Of a stretch of DNA of 64,000 nucleotides, positions 55,093-64,000 are shown in pieces. The stretch is from Agapanthus africanus. Taxonomy: Eukaryota > Streptophyta > Magnoliopsida > Asparagales > Amaryllidaceae. A program made the position numbers and the translations under genes. Every line of letters begins with the position of its first letter. Position 1 is the stretch's first letter. Where the stretch lies: assembly GCA_030015575.1 (NCBI GenBank), contig JASDDO010000028.1, forward strand, positions 22,795,154 through 22,859,153, in the 5' to 3' direction. A model generated the notes under the pieces. The model was not told where the DNA came from. It did no database searches and saw nothing but the letters and a program-made list of their open reading frames with translations.

Positions 55093-57976
55093 TGTCACGC
55101 CCCGCTTCCCAGAGTACGCAAGATTGGGCACGTGACATAGCCAACCATGCTACCTGTGGGTAGGAAGTATCCATCCACAGTCACATTACGGTTGTAAGGA
55201 TATCAAGAACAAGATAATAAACTAATCTAATACATGTCCAAATCCATAATAACAAGAATCAATAAACAATAAGTGCGGAAGCTAATGATCCAATACAATG
55301 AATAAACAGTACGTCCCATAATGCGGGCTCACATCTGGAAATGAAATGAAATAAATGAACTAAACCCTAAGGAACTCACAGTTCAGCCTGCTGGCTGAAG
55401 TACTCCTGCTCGGTCGTAGACAGTGGTACGGAATCTGGGCCATGCAAAACCCAGACGTCAGCGCGTCATGACATCAAGTATATAGTATAAACATGGTAAT
55501 AAGCAATGCAAGTATGAACATGAATAAAGCAGTAACAAGAAATAACAAGCAGGGTAATGTGCAATGGTGTCCAACTGTCCTATCAGGTTTTCTACTCTAT
55601 AGTCTTTGAAATCAATTGATGAATCGTCGATGTAACTCAATAGTATCCCGTGCGTGCCCGGGACCACGGTCAAAGCCCTCGGGGCTGAATCCGAGACGTG
55701 CCGCTAAGCAGTAAAAGGTAGTAGGATGGACGAGTGATGTCAGCATCAACACTCCGGAGCTGGCCAAGCCCGTAAGACTGATCAGAACAATGTATCGAAC
55801 TGTTGAGTTACAAGTCGGTTTCACCTTTGATTTCCCCATACCCCCAAAATATGTATGTCAGGTCAGGTATTCAGTAGTCAAGGGCTAATGCCAACACAAA
55901 ATCAAGTAAAAGTAGGTCTGTCTGGATCGACAGCAGGAACGGTTAGGTTTGTCGGCATTAGGCATGAGATCAGGAAACAAGTAATGTCATGGTACAACAG
56001 GATGAGTCGGTATGTATGTATATGTCATGTGTAGCAGGGTCAGGCCAATATGTAGTGCAATCGAGCATGTGCTCACAACAGGTGTACAATCAAGTAATGA
56101 ACAGTAGCAGGAAACAGTAAATAACAATAATATTCCATGTAAACGCAATGATATTTTGTATTCTCTTATTAACAGGTTCAAGTACCTTTAGGGTGCAATA
56201 GCTACAAGGTGAAGCAATATCCACAATCATAAATTAATGAAACTACATGAAATTAAACTAAATATAATAATTGTCTCATGAATGATTCAACAGTTTAAGC
56301 AGATATGATTCAGTCGTTTTATTTAGTTGAAATATGGATTGATGTGGGTTGATTAATTACGAGGAACTGTTGTAACGATTCCATTATAAAGATAACTGCA
56401 ATAATATGGTATCACTTGCCATCATTAAGTTGTGGTATTAAATAGTATGAATTCAATTGCGTGGCAAGACTAGATCTCGCACGCTAGCATGTTAGAGCAA
56501 GTATTCAGATACTTGCCTCGACGGTCTGCAAACTGGAACACGGATGCGATGTCGGCAGAAAACGCGATATGATAGCACGGGCCACGGATCGAGTCCCAAC
56601 AGAGAACAACGGGATCACACGGACCAGGGGGCTTCGCTGGAGCGTCGGGTTCGCCAAGACGGCACGGTCAGATTCCGGCAACAACAAAAGTAGCGAAGTT
56701 AGCAATTACGATATGATACACGCAGATACGACCAGCGAGGGGGATTGTACCGAAAGGGAGGACAAGGAAAACTTACAGAGAAGAAGCAGGGTGCAACCGC
56801 GATGGCTCGACGGCACTGGAATGCCGGCGAGGCAGCGACGGCGGCTGCGAAGGCTTGAACAGCCTCGGGGGTTCGCGGGAGAGGATGTTGCGACGAGTAG
56901 AGGAGGGGGGTCGGCTCTGGTGGTCGAGGGGGAGACGAAGGTGGCTCTGGTGACGACGGAGATGATCGCCGGCACGTTCTCCGGCGAACAGCGGAGGGTA
57001 GACGATGGGTTTAGGGGCTCGGGTTGGTGGTCCGGCGAGGGGAGGAGGGCAGCGACGACGAGGTCGGGACGAGGAGGGTGAGAGGGTGTCGCGGGAGTCG
57101 TCGGCGACGGACGGTCGCGTCGACGGCGAGGTCTGCGGGGTTTGGAGGCGACGTCGGGGTTGGGTGCAGGTGCGGGAAAGAGCGGGAGAACGAGGGGAGG
57201 AAGGTGCGGTGAGGTCGACGAGGTGGTGACGGCGACGGCGAAGTCGCGGGGAGGTCGGCGGTGAGGTCGCGAGGGTTAGGGTTAGGGTTTCTCGTGGTCG
57301 CGTGGGGACGAAGGCGACTGCATGAGAATTTAAATAGAGGAAGAGAGAGGGAGAGATTGGAGAGAGAGAGGAGGATTTAGAGAGAGAGAGAGAAAGAGAA
57401 TAAGGAGAGAGACAGAGATAGAGAAAGAGGAGGTGGGGCCCACGAGCTCAATTGGGAGCTCGTGATTGGCTGTGGCGAAATCAAAAAGGAAATTTGAAAG
57501 GATTATGCTGTTAGGAATTTATAAAACGTATATAAATAGTTTAAGATATTAAATTTAAATGGGCCATTTTGGCGCAAAATGAAACATTTCCAAATCGCGC
57601 CCGGGTTGCGCCCAAATGTTCCAAATTCAAATTATAGGATTTTAAGCGGGTTCCAAATTTTGAAAAGAGGTGTTTAGTGATTAAAATGCATGCCCCCAAG
57701 TCGGACACTTGCACGCGCGCGTAGTCGTCCAAACTTGCCCGTTTAGCCAAACGGAACGGAATCTCGACACGCGGACGCTACCACGCGACTAGTGGCGACG
57801 AGTAGGCCAACATGGACATTTTAAATTTCATTTTAGGAGTTAAAATTTGTTATGTGCCAAAATGACTTAACCGGTTAAAATTTAGCAATAAATACCAAAA
57901 ACAGAATAATTGGAAATGAGCAGTATATAACCCTCAACTAGTAATATAAATAGTATTATTGGGCTCGGGTGTTACA
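55093..57976 (+). mobile_element. Chromovirus-type solo LTR inside the B LTR
   Basis: A 2,884-bp sequence opens TGTCACGCCCCGCTTCCC and closes GGGCTCGGGTGTTACA, flanked by CACTG on both sides (55,088-55,092 and 57,977-57,981). No internal coding region is present, so it is a solo LTR. Terminal sequences and a GC-rich stretch followed by a GA-rich tract (57,330-57,435) resemble LTRs of the Tekay/Del chromoviruses; lineage is inferred from these alone. The 170-residue plus frame at 56,569-57,081 lies in the GC-rich LTR part and is not a host gene. Confidence 0.85.
57330..57435 (+). repeat. GA-rich low-complexity tract
   Basis: Runs of GAGAGAGA interrupted by GGA and AGA, inside the solo LTR. 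Possibly part of its transcribed leader. Confidence 0.75.
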
Positions 57977-58026
57977 CACTGCCTCTTAATTTTTGAACAG
58001 AGCATTGCTCTTATTATTAGGGGAAA
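57977..58026 (-). repeat. B 5' LTR, distal piece
   Basis: Starts with the second CACTG copy. Its reverse complement GTTTCCCCTAATAATAAGAGC and CTCTGTTCAAA matches A near 15,490-15,525. Beyond about 58,026 the sequence changes to another LTR, so the outer end of B is missing. Confidence 0.7.
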
Positions 58027-59627
58027 CAATATTCATATATACGAGAGGAGTCTATCTTACCCCGTGGACTATGGTAACATGTAGTATAAGGTCCCGTCAT
58101 AACCCACGGGACAACGGCATGCGAATTCATGCCGGTGTCTTTTAAAGTGACCTCTCGTGCCACGATATACATTCCGTACCAATCTACCCCTTATATCTGT
58201 CACGCCCTGCTTCCCAAAGTACGGTAAGGAGACGCGACGGGTCACACGACGTATTTACTCAGAAGCAAATACACTAAGCGTAAATAAGAAATATAATGTA
58301 AAAGTATACAAGAATGACATGAGAATGTAAATGAATAGCAACATTTTATTTATTAAACATTCTTTACAATATAATGCTGGAAAGTAAATACAATATGGAA
58401 AGCAATGTCTAAACAATGGCATGAACTGAAAGTAAAGGTCTATACAAGTGACTAGAGCTCGGGGTCCTCTCGATGAATTGCTCCAAATCTTCCGAGCTGG
58501 GCTCTATCTCCAGAGAATCGGATCCTCTTGACAACATTCTAAAGAAAGAAGAGAAAAAGAATACCGTTAGCAAACAATCGCTCGGTAAGTCCCAAAAATA
58601 GGTAGAAATAGAATAGACAGATAAGAGAATATAACTGTATAATGCATGATTTTTGTGTTAACGCAGTTATTTGTAGCTTGGTACAGAATATTCCAGTGTA
58701 TACGAGAGGAGTCCAACTTACCCCGTGGACTATGGTATATGGAGTACAAGACCCAGTCAAAACCCACGGGACAATGGCAACGGATATTCAGGTTAGGTGT
58801 ATTATGGTTACAGTCTCGTGCCACTTTTAACACATTCCGTACCAGTGTACCCCTTTAGAACCCCATAATGCTTTATTATGTTGTTTATAGATGATTGTAG
58901 TATACAACTTACCGAAACCATGATAACAATTGTTCATGTGAACGGAATGAATATAAATGGATAGTCATATAATCAGAGTATATCCATAGTTCGGTTTAGT
59001 CGAGTCATGTTGATATTGATAGCATTCATGTCCAGGTTCCTGTATATATGGATTAATGTTGTTTTGGAGTTATATTGAATTGTATTCATGTATTGAAATG
59101 TATACAGATTGACTGACACTCAAATTGAGTCAGACACTTAAATAGAATTGAATTCTTGAGTTAGGTTTTGGAGTTGTCGGTAACTGCTGCATATGGACGA
59201 CATGATTTGTGACTTTTTCCAAGCCAATTACCGTATCGATAACACCGTTTTTAGTTTGTCTACCTTAAATAGGCAAGCACTCTCATTCTCCGGCTCTGTG
59301 AGGCTCAAGAGAACGGATTCCTCTTAAACCTATATTTACTAGGGTCTTTATTGTAAATTAATATAACTTGAGAAGGTTTTATGAAAAATAGTTTTGGTAT
59401 ATTTTAAAAATAAACCTCAAGCATTTATTATTCGTATTTAGGCATTCCATGGAAGTAATTTTTAAATGTGAAGAATTCTGGTGAATCTAAACCAAGATTG
59501 AATGGTATAAGGTATTTTCATGTAATTTGACTTGTATTGATTTCTTGAAGTTATTTTCATGAACTTTTGTGTTTCTTTTCTTTTGTTTGAAAACAATGGA
59601 ATTTATTATATAATTAAAATAGATGGT

Positions 59628-59631
<4 letters not shown>

Positions 59632-59671
<40 letters not shown>
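59632..59671. repeat. (TA)n microsatellite
   Basis: About 20 uninterrupted TA dinucleotides inside the inner LTR. Confidence 0.97.
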
Positions 59672-59674
<3 letters not shown>

Positions 59675-60860
59675 TTAAAAATAGAATTTATTTATTAAAT
59701 AGAAATCACGTTTTCTTAAAAATTGTATTAAAAATTCTATCGAGATCGTATGCTCCGTGAGGAGGTCTGTATCTCGCTCTACTAGTCCCAAGGATGTGCG
59801 ATAACTCGCACCATCCCGATCGGATTACCCAAAAGGGGTTGTAGAGGCTTAATTGCGAGGAATGTAAATAATACGAATTTAAAGAACACGGTTTTATTAG
59901 TTTAATGTAATTTATTGTAAAATGTTATTTATCCACGAAATCTTGTTCCAAAAGCCATCGTGCTATGTCATGATGAGTGTTGTGATGAGGTAGATCATTA
60001 CCTCGTGAGTTTTCTAAAGGTAATATAAATAAGCATGTTAAAATATGTCGAATATAAAGTTTATGGTATTAAACCGTAAAAATGCAATAAACTTGGTTTT
60101 ACATGGAGTTTTATGGTGAAATTGGTTTCGAAATTTTTTTCAATGATTAATAAGCAGGGTTTAATAATTTGGATAAGAGTTTCCTAAGAGAAATTGTTAT
60201 TTTAAAGAGAATAGAATTTAAAAGTCGGTTAACTCCACTTAACGACATCATTTGAAAATAGAATTTCTTATTGAAAAGAGATGAGAAAAGAAAGGACTTC
60301 CTGATTGAGAAGAGAGGGAAGACATGAAGGAAGGTTTTGAAGGCGGTGTGGAGTCACGGTGTCGCTGGATTTGTCCCAAGTCGTCACCGGAACTTGACCT
60401 TAAGCTAACTCCACTTGTACAACTTTTTGGACTTGGAAAATTTTGAGAGTTTTGGCAATAGATTTCAGAATGAAGAGAGTTAGGGTATAGAGTGGTATTT
60501 ATAGGAGAAATTAGGGTTTAGAGAATTAAAAATGCATTAAAATGGATTAAAGAGATGAATTAACACTCTTTGGTTTAATACAGGAAAATCAAACAGAACT
60601 GGGTTAAGAAGGTAGGCCAAGAGACTAGTGTGATGAGTTTGGGAGCCATTACCTACGGTCCAACCGTCGGCGCCAGGAAAATGACCGGTCTCGCCGGCCC
60701 CATAGGTGAGTTGGGTGGTGGGATCTGTGCCACGTGTCCATATCTGTTTAAATACCCTTTTTCACATGTTTATTTAATCTGATTTTTCATTTTTACGTGT
60801 ATTGCACGTGTAAACTTTTGAGCTTCCAAAAAGTTTAAAAGAAAAATCAACAAAAATAAT

Positions 60861-60933
60861 ATGCAGCTGATGGGATTCGAACACAGCGGCTATATCACAG
60901 CAGTGCAAGACTTTACCAATGAGCTACAAGTGC
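60861..60933 (-). other. tRNA-like relic with A and B box
   Basis: On the minus strand a 73-nt stretch starts GCACTTGTAGCTCATTGG, matching the pattern of a tRNA D-arm and Pol III A box, and contains GTTCGAATCCC like a B box at the right distance. The acceptor and T stems do not pair cleanly, so a working tRNA is unlikely. Tentatively the anticodon loop resembles CTGCTGT. Similar tRNA-like stretches occur in plant repeats; this one may be a captured tRNA or a SINE head. Confidence 0.5.
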
Positions 60934-62679
60934 TTTGTTCCTGTTCAAAAGCAAATTACATACTTATAGTATACTCAGGGTTGCAATTACTCTATTTAGT
61001 ACTTTCATTTTCAACAAATTTTTGTGCATTACAAACAGAGTCGTTACAGTGTTGTACAAATTAATATTACAGGTCTTGGCTGAATCCATGGATGTAAAAT
61101 GTAAAGGTTCATGTTCAAAATGTAAGCATGTGTTCATGTATTCATGTCAAGTTCTTGTCAGGTTATAACCATGGTTCAGTCAAGTCGAGTCAAGTATTCA
61201 AGTTTGAGTTTGATGTTTGAGTTCGAGAATTCAGGTTCGTGATCAAGTATTCAACTTCGTGTTTTATTTTTTTGGAATCTATGTTGAATTTGGATTCCTG
61301 TTGGAGTCAGAAACTTGTGAACGGATTTAACTCTTAAATTTCTTAGGTTCGGGAGTAATCGGCAACTGCTGCACATTGACGGCAGGATTTGTGTCTTTTT
61401 TCAAGACAATTACCATTGATAACTCCGTTAAGTTTTCTAACCTGAATAGGCAAGCACTCACTTTCTCTGGTTCTCTAGAGCTCAAGAGAAATAATACCGT
61501 TTAAACCTATGTTAATTTTATAGTCCTTAAAGTAGTGTTTGCATATCTCGAGGGGGTCTTATGAAGAATATGTTAATACTGTTTTAAAAATAATCTCGAG
61601 AGTGATTTAAAATATTTAGGGTTTTCATAGACATGTATTTTAATTATTGGGGTATTTTAATGATAAAAACCTAAATTTTAATAGTTTATGGTATTTTTAT
61701 GAAAACTGGGTCTTTTGGAAACTTGATGGCGTTTTATTAAAAGTATAATTTTTCATTTTTAAAAAAAATATAGTTATATGTTTTTATTAAAAATACGAAT
61801 TCATATTTTTATATAATTTTTCAAAAATTATTTTTATTTAGAAAAGTCGTATTTCTTAAACTGTATTTTATTTCCTTTCGAGACTGAATACTCCGTGAGG
61901 AGTTCTGAATCTCGCTCTACTATCTCAAGAATGTGCAATAATCTACACCATTTATTAGCGGGTCCCCTAACGAGAGTTGTAGATGCATATCTGCCAAGAA
62001 TTAAAAAATACCGATTAAAAGAAACCCGTTTTGAAAAGGTTGGGTATTTTAATGAAAATCTTATTCTTTAAATTAGTCATATGCTTAGAATGTCGTGCTA
62101 TGAAACCGTAGTGTGCATGTGGGGTAGGTCGTTACCCCGTAAAGTTTTCCGAAAAGTATTTAACAATTATCGAAAAGAGGGTGATACTAAAGTTCATGGT
62201 ATTTTAATGAAAAGCTCGTTTTATGATAGTTTCACATGAAAGTTTTGGTTATACTTGTTCCCCTCCGAAAGACGGCCCGGACTTCGCGTCCGTGCCTGAG
62301 GTTCGGGGCAGATGCTATTTGGTTTTATCCGTCTATCTCTCCGAAGATGCCAAGTTGATTTATGGCACCGTGTATCGGAGGTTTAGACGGATGCGACCGA
62401 TGTAGCAGACTTCGTCAGATTCCCCCTCAGGGTGAGGGGTTTTTGATTGTGGGGACGCTCTTCCCTGCAGGCGCAAGCCCCTGCAGTTAATTACGCTACC
62501 GCATCGCGGTAACAACTTTCTCTTTCTCCAGAATTTCACTTCGTGTCGTATGTGTTTGTTTTGTTTGTGGTTGCCCGTGGATTGTATACGGAGACTGAGT
62601 AATGCCGTCGCCCGTAGGACGTGGATTAGTCCAAATCCGTATTTACTTAGATTTGGGTTTGGTGTTTTTAGTTTAAGGA

Positions 62680-62935
62680 TACGTTAGTCGCGTTGCGGCT
62701 AAGATCAACTTAAACGTTCGTTAAGGATACGTTAGTCATGTTTGAGACTAAGATCAACTTAACGGGACCATTTAGGTCCGACAAAAGAGCATTTGGGCTC
62801 TATTGTTCCAGTTTGGGAGATTCATAGTCCAATTTGGGACTAAAGTCTGTTTGGAGGATACGTTAGCCATTTTTGAGGCTAAGATCGACTCAAACGTTTG
62901 TTAAGGATACGTTAGTCCAGTTTGAGACTAAGATC
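62680..62935 (-). repeat. Covarying TTAGYC/GRCTAA inverted repeats in F
   Basis: Four units with paired arms: TTAGTC/GGCTAA at 62,684-62,702 (one wobble), TTAGTC/GACTAA at 62,732-62,751, TTAGCC/GGCTAA at 62,863-62,882, and TTAGTC/GACTAA at 62,912-62,931. Each sits in the frame GGATACG...GATCAACTTAA. The third unit changes both arms together. Confidence 0.85.
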
Positions 62936-62994
62936 AACTTAACGGGACCATTTAGGTCCGACAAAAGAGCATTTGGGCTCTATTGTGCCAGTTT

Positions 62995-63145
62995 AGGGAC
63001 GCGGTGGTCCATATTCCAGTTTAGGGACGTGGTGGTCCAATATTAGTTTAGGGACGTTTCGGTCCGATATTAGTTTAGGGACGTTTCGGTCCGATATTAG
63101 TTTAGGGACGTTTCGGTCCACGAGTTTAAGGACCCCGCAGTCCAT
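62995..63145 (-). repeat. GGAC-N6-GTCC array in F
   Basis: Six exact sites start at 62997, 63025, 63052, 63079, 63106 and 63130, spaced 24-28 bp. Centres are GCGGTG, GTGGTG, GTTTCG (three times) and CCCGCA. Confidence 0.9.
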
Positions 63146-63394
63146 ATCGATGTGTGGTCGTTGGGACCCGTCACCTCTTTGACGTCGTTGAGGAATTACA
63201 ACGACGGATGTCAAAGGAGTTCGGAGATGTACCCTCGAACCGGATGTAAATTGATTTAGAAGAGCAATTTTGCTCAGTCAATTTAATTTAAGGACTTATG
63301 GCCAAAATTGGGCTAAGTCCAGTTGAAATGTTCAACATTTTATTTGCTTTTGCATTGCATTTCTTTTTTTTTATTTTTATTTGGGCCTTGCCCA

Positions 63395-63860
63395 GAAAGG
63401 ATGCAGAGCATCAATTTGTTTTGGGCTCTGCCCTTTTAGGAATGATGCAAGGCATCAATTTTATTTGGGCTCTGCCCTTGTATAAAGGATGCAAAGCATC
63501 AATTTATTTGGGCTCTGCCCATTTATTGCCTTGCAATTTATTTTGGCCTGTCAGGTCATTTTGATTTGGGCCTGGCCCTTTAATTAATGCATTGCATTTG
63601 TGCAAAATACTGTTAATTTGAGAATCTTTTAGATTCAAGAACCGATGGTTCATAAAACAAGTGCAAGGCACTATTGAATTTAGATTTAAAAAAAAAATAA
63701 CAAGTTTTTCTTATATCAGAGAACCAAAGGTTCATAGCAAGTGCAAGGCACTATTAATTTAATAACCTTTTAGGTTCAAGAACCGATGGTTCATAAAACA
63801 AGTGCAAGGCACTATTTTTACTTATTTATTTATTTATCGTTAAAGATCTATGATCTTGTT
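63395..63860 (-). repeat. Mini-inverted-repeat stretch in F
   Basis: Repeated short palindromes with three-base centres: GATGC-AGA-GCATC, GATGC-AAG-GCATC, GATGC-AAA-GCATC (63,400-63,500), GTGC-AAG-GCAC three times, GAACC-GAT-GGTTC twice and GAACC-AAA-GGTTC. The A and B LTRs have the same layout with other arm sequences (GAGC-AAA-GCTC; GAGTGC-TAA-GCACTC). Confidence 0.8.
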
Positions 63861-64000
63861 CATAAGAGAATTTTCTCTTCTTTAAAAGGTTTTTACCTTT
63901 TTTCTTTATTCTTCAAGAGTTCTCTTCTCTTTTTTTTTAGCAAGATGTTGATGCCTTTGAATTGAGGTCTATGGTCCTTTTCATAGTGCCCATAAATTAG

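Larger units (their letters stand above)
31131..58026 (-). mobile_element. Element B: Tat-type Ty3/gypsy fossil with nested insertions
   Basis: Minus-strand relative of A, read right to left: 5' LTR (52,236-55,092 plus 57,977-58,026), primer site, gag region, protease, RT, two RNase H domains, integrase and part of the post-pol region, stopping at 31,131 with no 3' LTR. Copia element C lies inside gag and a chromovirus-type solo LTR inside the 5' LTR. Without these insertions B is about 13.5 kb. Broken, with about ten or more breaks, though protease and integrase frames are still long. With one LTR left its age cannot be measured directly, but it predates C (about 1 million years). Confidence 0.88.
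58198..61035 (+). mobile_element. Inner chromovirus-type LTR (solo)
   Basis: Opens TGTCACGCCCTGCTTCCC. A likely end is CAGAGTCGTTACA near 61,035; I could not find a matching five-base duplication, so the right end is approximate. It has no internal region. It contains a TA microsatellite and a tRNA-like stretch. Confidence 0.55.
58026..62255 (+). mobile_element. Host chromovirus-type LTR (two pieces) with a related LTR inside
   Basis: Bases 58,026-58,190 match 58,683-58,860, and 61,345-62,240 match 59,150-60,120, all in direct orientation. The simplest reading is an older LTR (58,026-58,197 and about 61,035-62,255) interrupted by a second, related LTR (58,198-about 61,035). F then interrupts the older one at 62,256. 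The older LTR is truncated on the left where it meets B. No coding domains are visible. The family is assigned only from the TGTCACGCCC start of the inner copy. Confidence 0.6.
62256..64000 (-). mobile_element. Element F: Tat-type LTR, minus strand, runs off the right edge
   Basis: In plus orientation it opens TGTTCCCCTCCGAAAGACGG, the reverse complement of the A LTR end, and shares the CTGCAGGGGCTTGCGC-type block, TTAGTC/GACTAA units, a GGAC array and mini-inverted repeats. The sequence left of it is not a primer site, so it is a 3' LTR or a solo LTR; the rest lies outside the window. ATACT at 62,251-62,255 is the expected left target duplication, unconfirmed. Confidence 0.85.

Noticed and set aside
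56569-57081. 170-residue Arg/Gly-rich plus-strand frame that could be a host gene
   Set aside because: It lies in the GC-rich part of a solo LTR with a defined target duplication; composition bias explains the open frame and no domain is recognisable.
60861-60933. Functional tRNA gene
   Set aside because: A and B box patterns are present, but acceptor and T stems pair poorly and the stretch lies inside an LTR; kept as a tRNA-like relic.

Overview
This window looks like nuclear DNA of a flowering plant, from a gene-poor, repeat-dense part of the chromosome. I recognise no host protein gene, rRNA, functional tRNA or CRISPR array. Nearly every base belongs to LTR retrotransposons or their remains, from four lineages: Tat-type Ty3/gypsy (A, B, F), Athila-type Ty3/gypsy (D), Ty1/copia with 2.2-kb LTRs (C, E and one solo LTR), and LTRs opening TGTCACGCCC that look like chromovirus (Tekay/Del-type) LTRs. 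All protein-coding copies are broken; they are described here as fossils.

Layout. A, plus strand, fills 1-19,083: the right part of a long 5' LTR, primer site, gag-like region, reverse transcriptase, two RNase H domains, integrase, a repeat-rich 3' region with a 62/124-bp satellite-like array, and a long 3' LTR. A abuts the LTR of an older copia element E (19,084-20,146 and 22,353-about 22,890, minus), which is itself split by a plus-strand solo LTR (20,147-22,352; target duplication ATACT). An Athila-type copy D (about 22,890-31,131, minus) follows and stops in mid-gag against B. B, a minus-strand relative of A, spans 31,131-about 58,026. It is opened in its gag region by a copia element C (38,819-49,299, minus; target duplication TTCTG) and in its 5' LTR by a chromovirus-type solo LTR (55,093-57,976; target duplication CACTG). 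From about 58,026 to 62,255 lie two further chromovirus-type LTRs, one apparently inside the other. F, another Tat-type LTR on the minus strand, runs from 62,256 off the right edge.

Relative age follows from the nesting: C and the CACTG solo LTR are younger than B; the ATACT solo LTR and A are younger than E; F is younger than the LTR it interrupts. By eye, the two LTRs of C differ at about 3% of sites and those of A at about 5-6%. At a common plant rate of 1.3e-8 per site per year this gives roughly 1 and 2 million years.

The most unusual signal is structural. In A and B the non-coding 3' regions carry modules of five short inverted repeats. Their loop sequence is nearly constant (about ATCCTCACGA), but the paired arms change together from module to module and from copy to copy. 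The same Tat family's LTRs are a mosaic of short perfect inverted repeats, with arrays of GGAC-N6-GTCC (ten exact copies in 300 bp at 2,116-2,416) and TTAGTC/GACTAA pairs that also covary. A long antisense reading frame lies inside the LTR of A, with a diverged relative upstream of the 3' LTR. These features, rather than the proteins, are what deserve a closer look.
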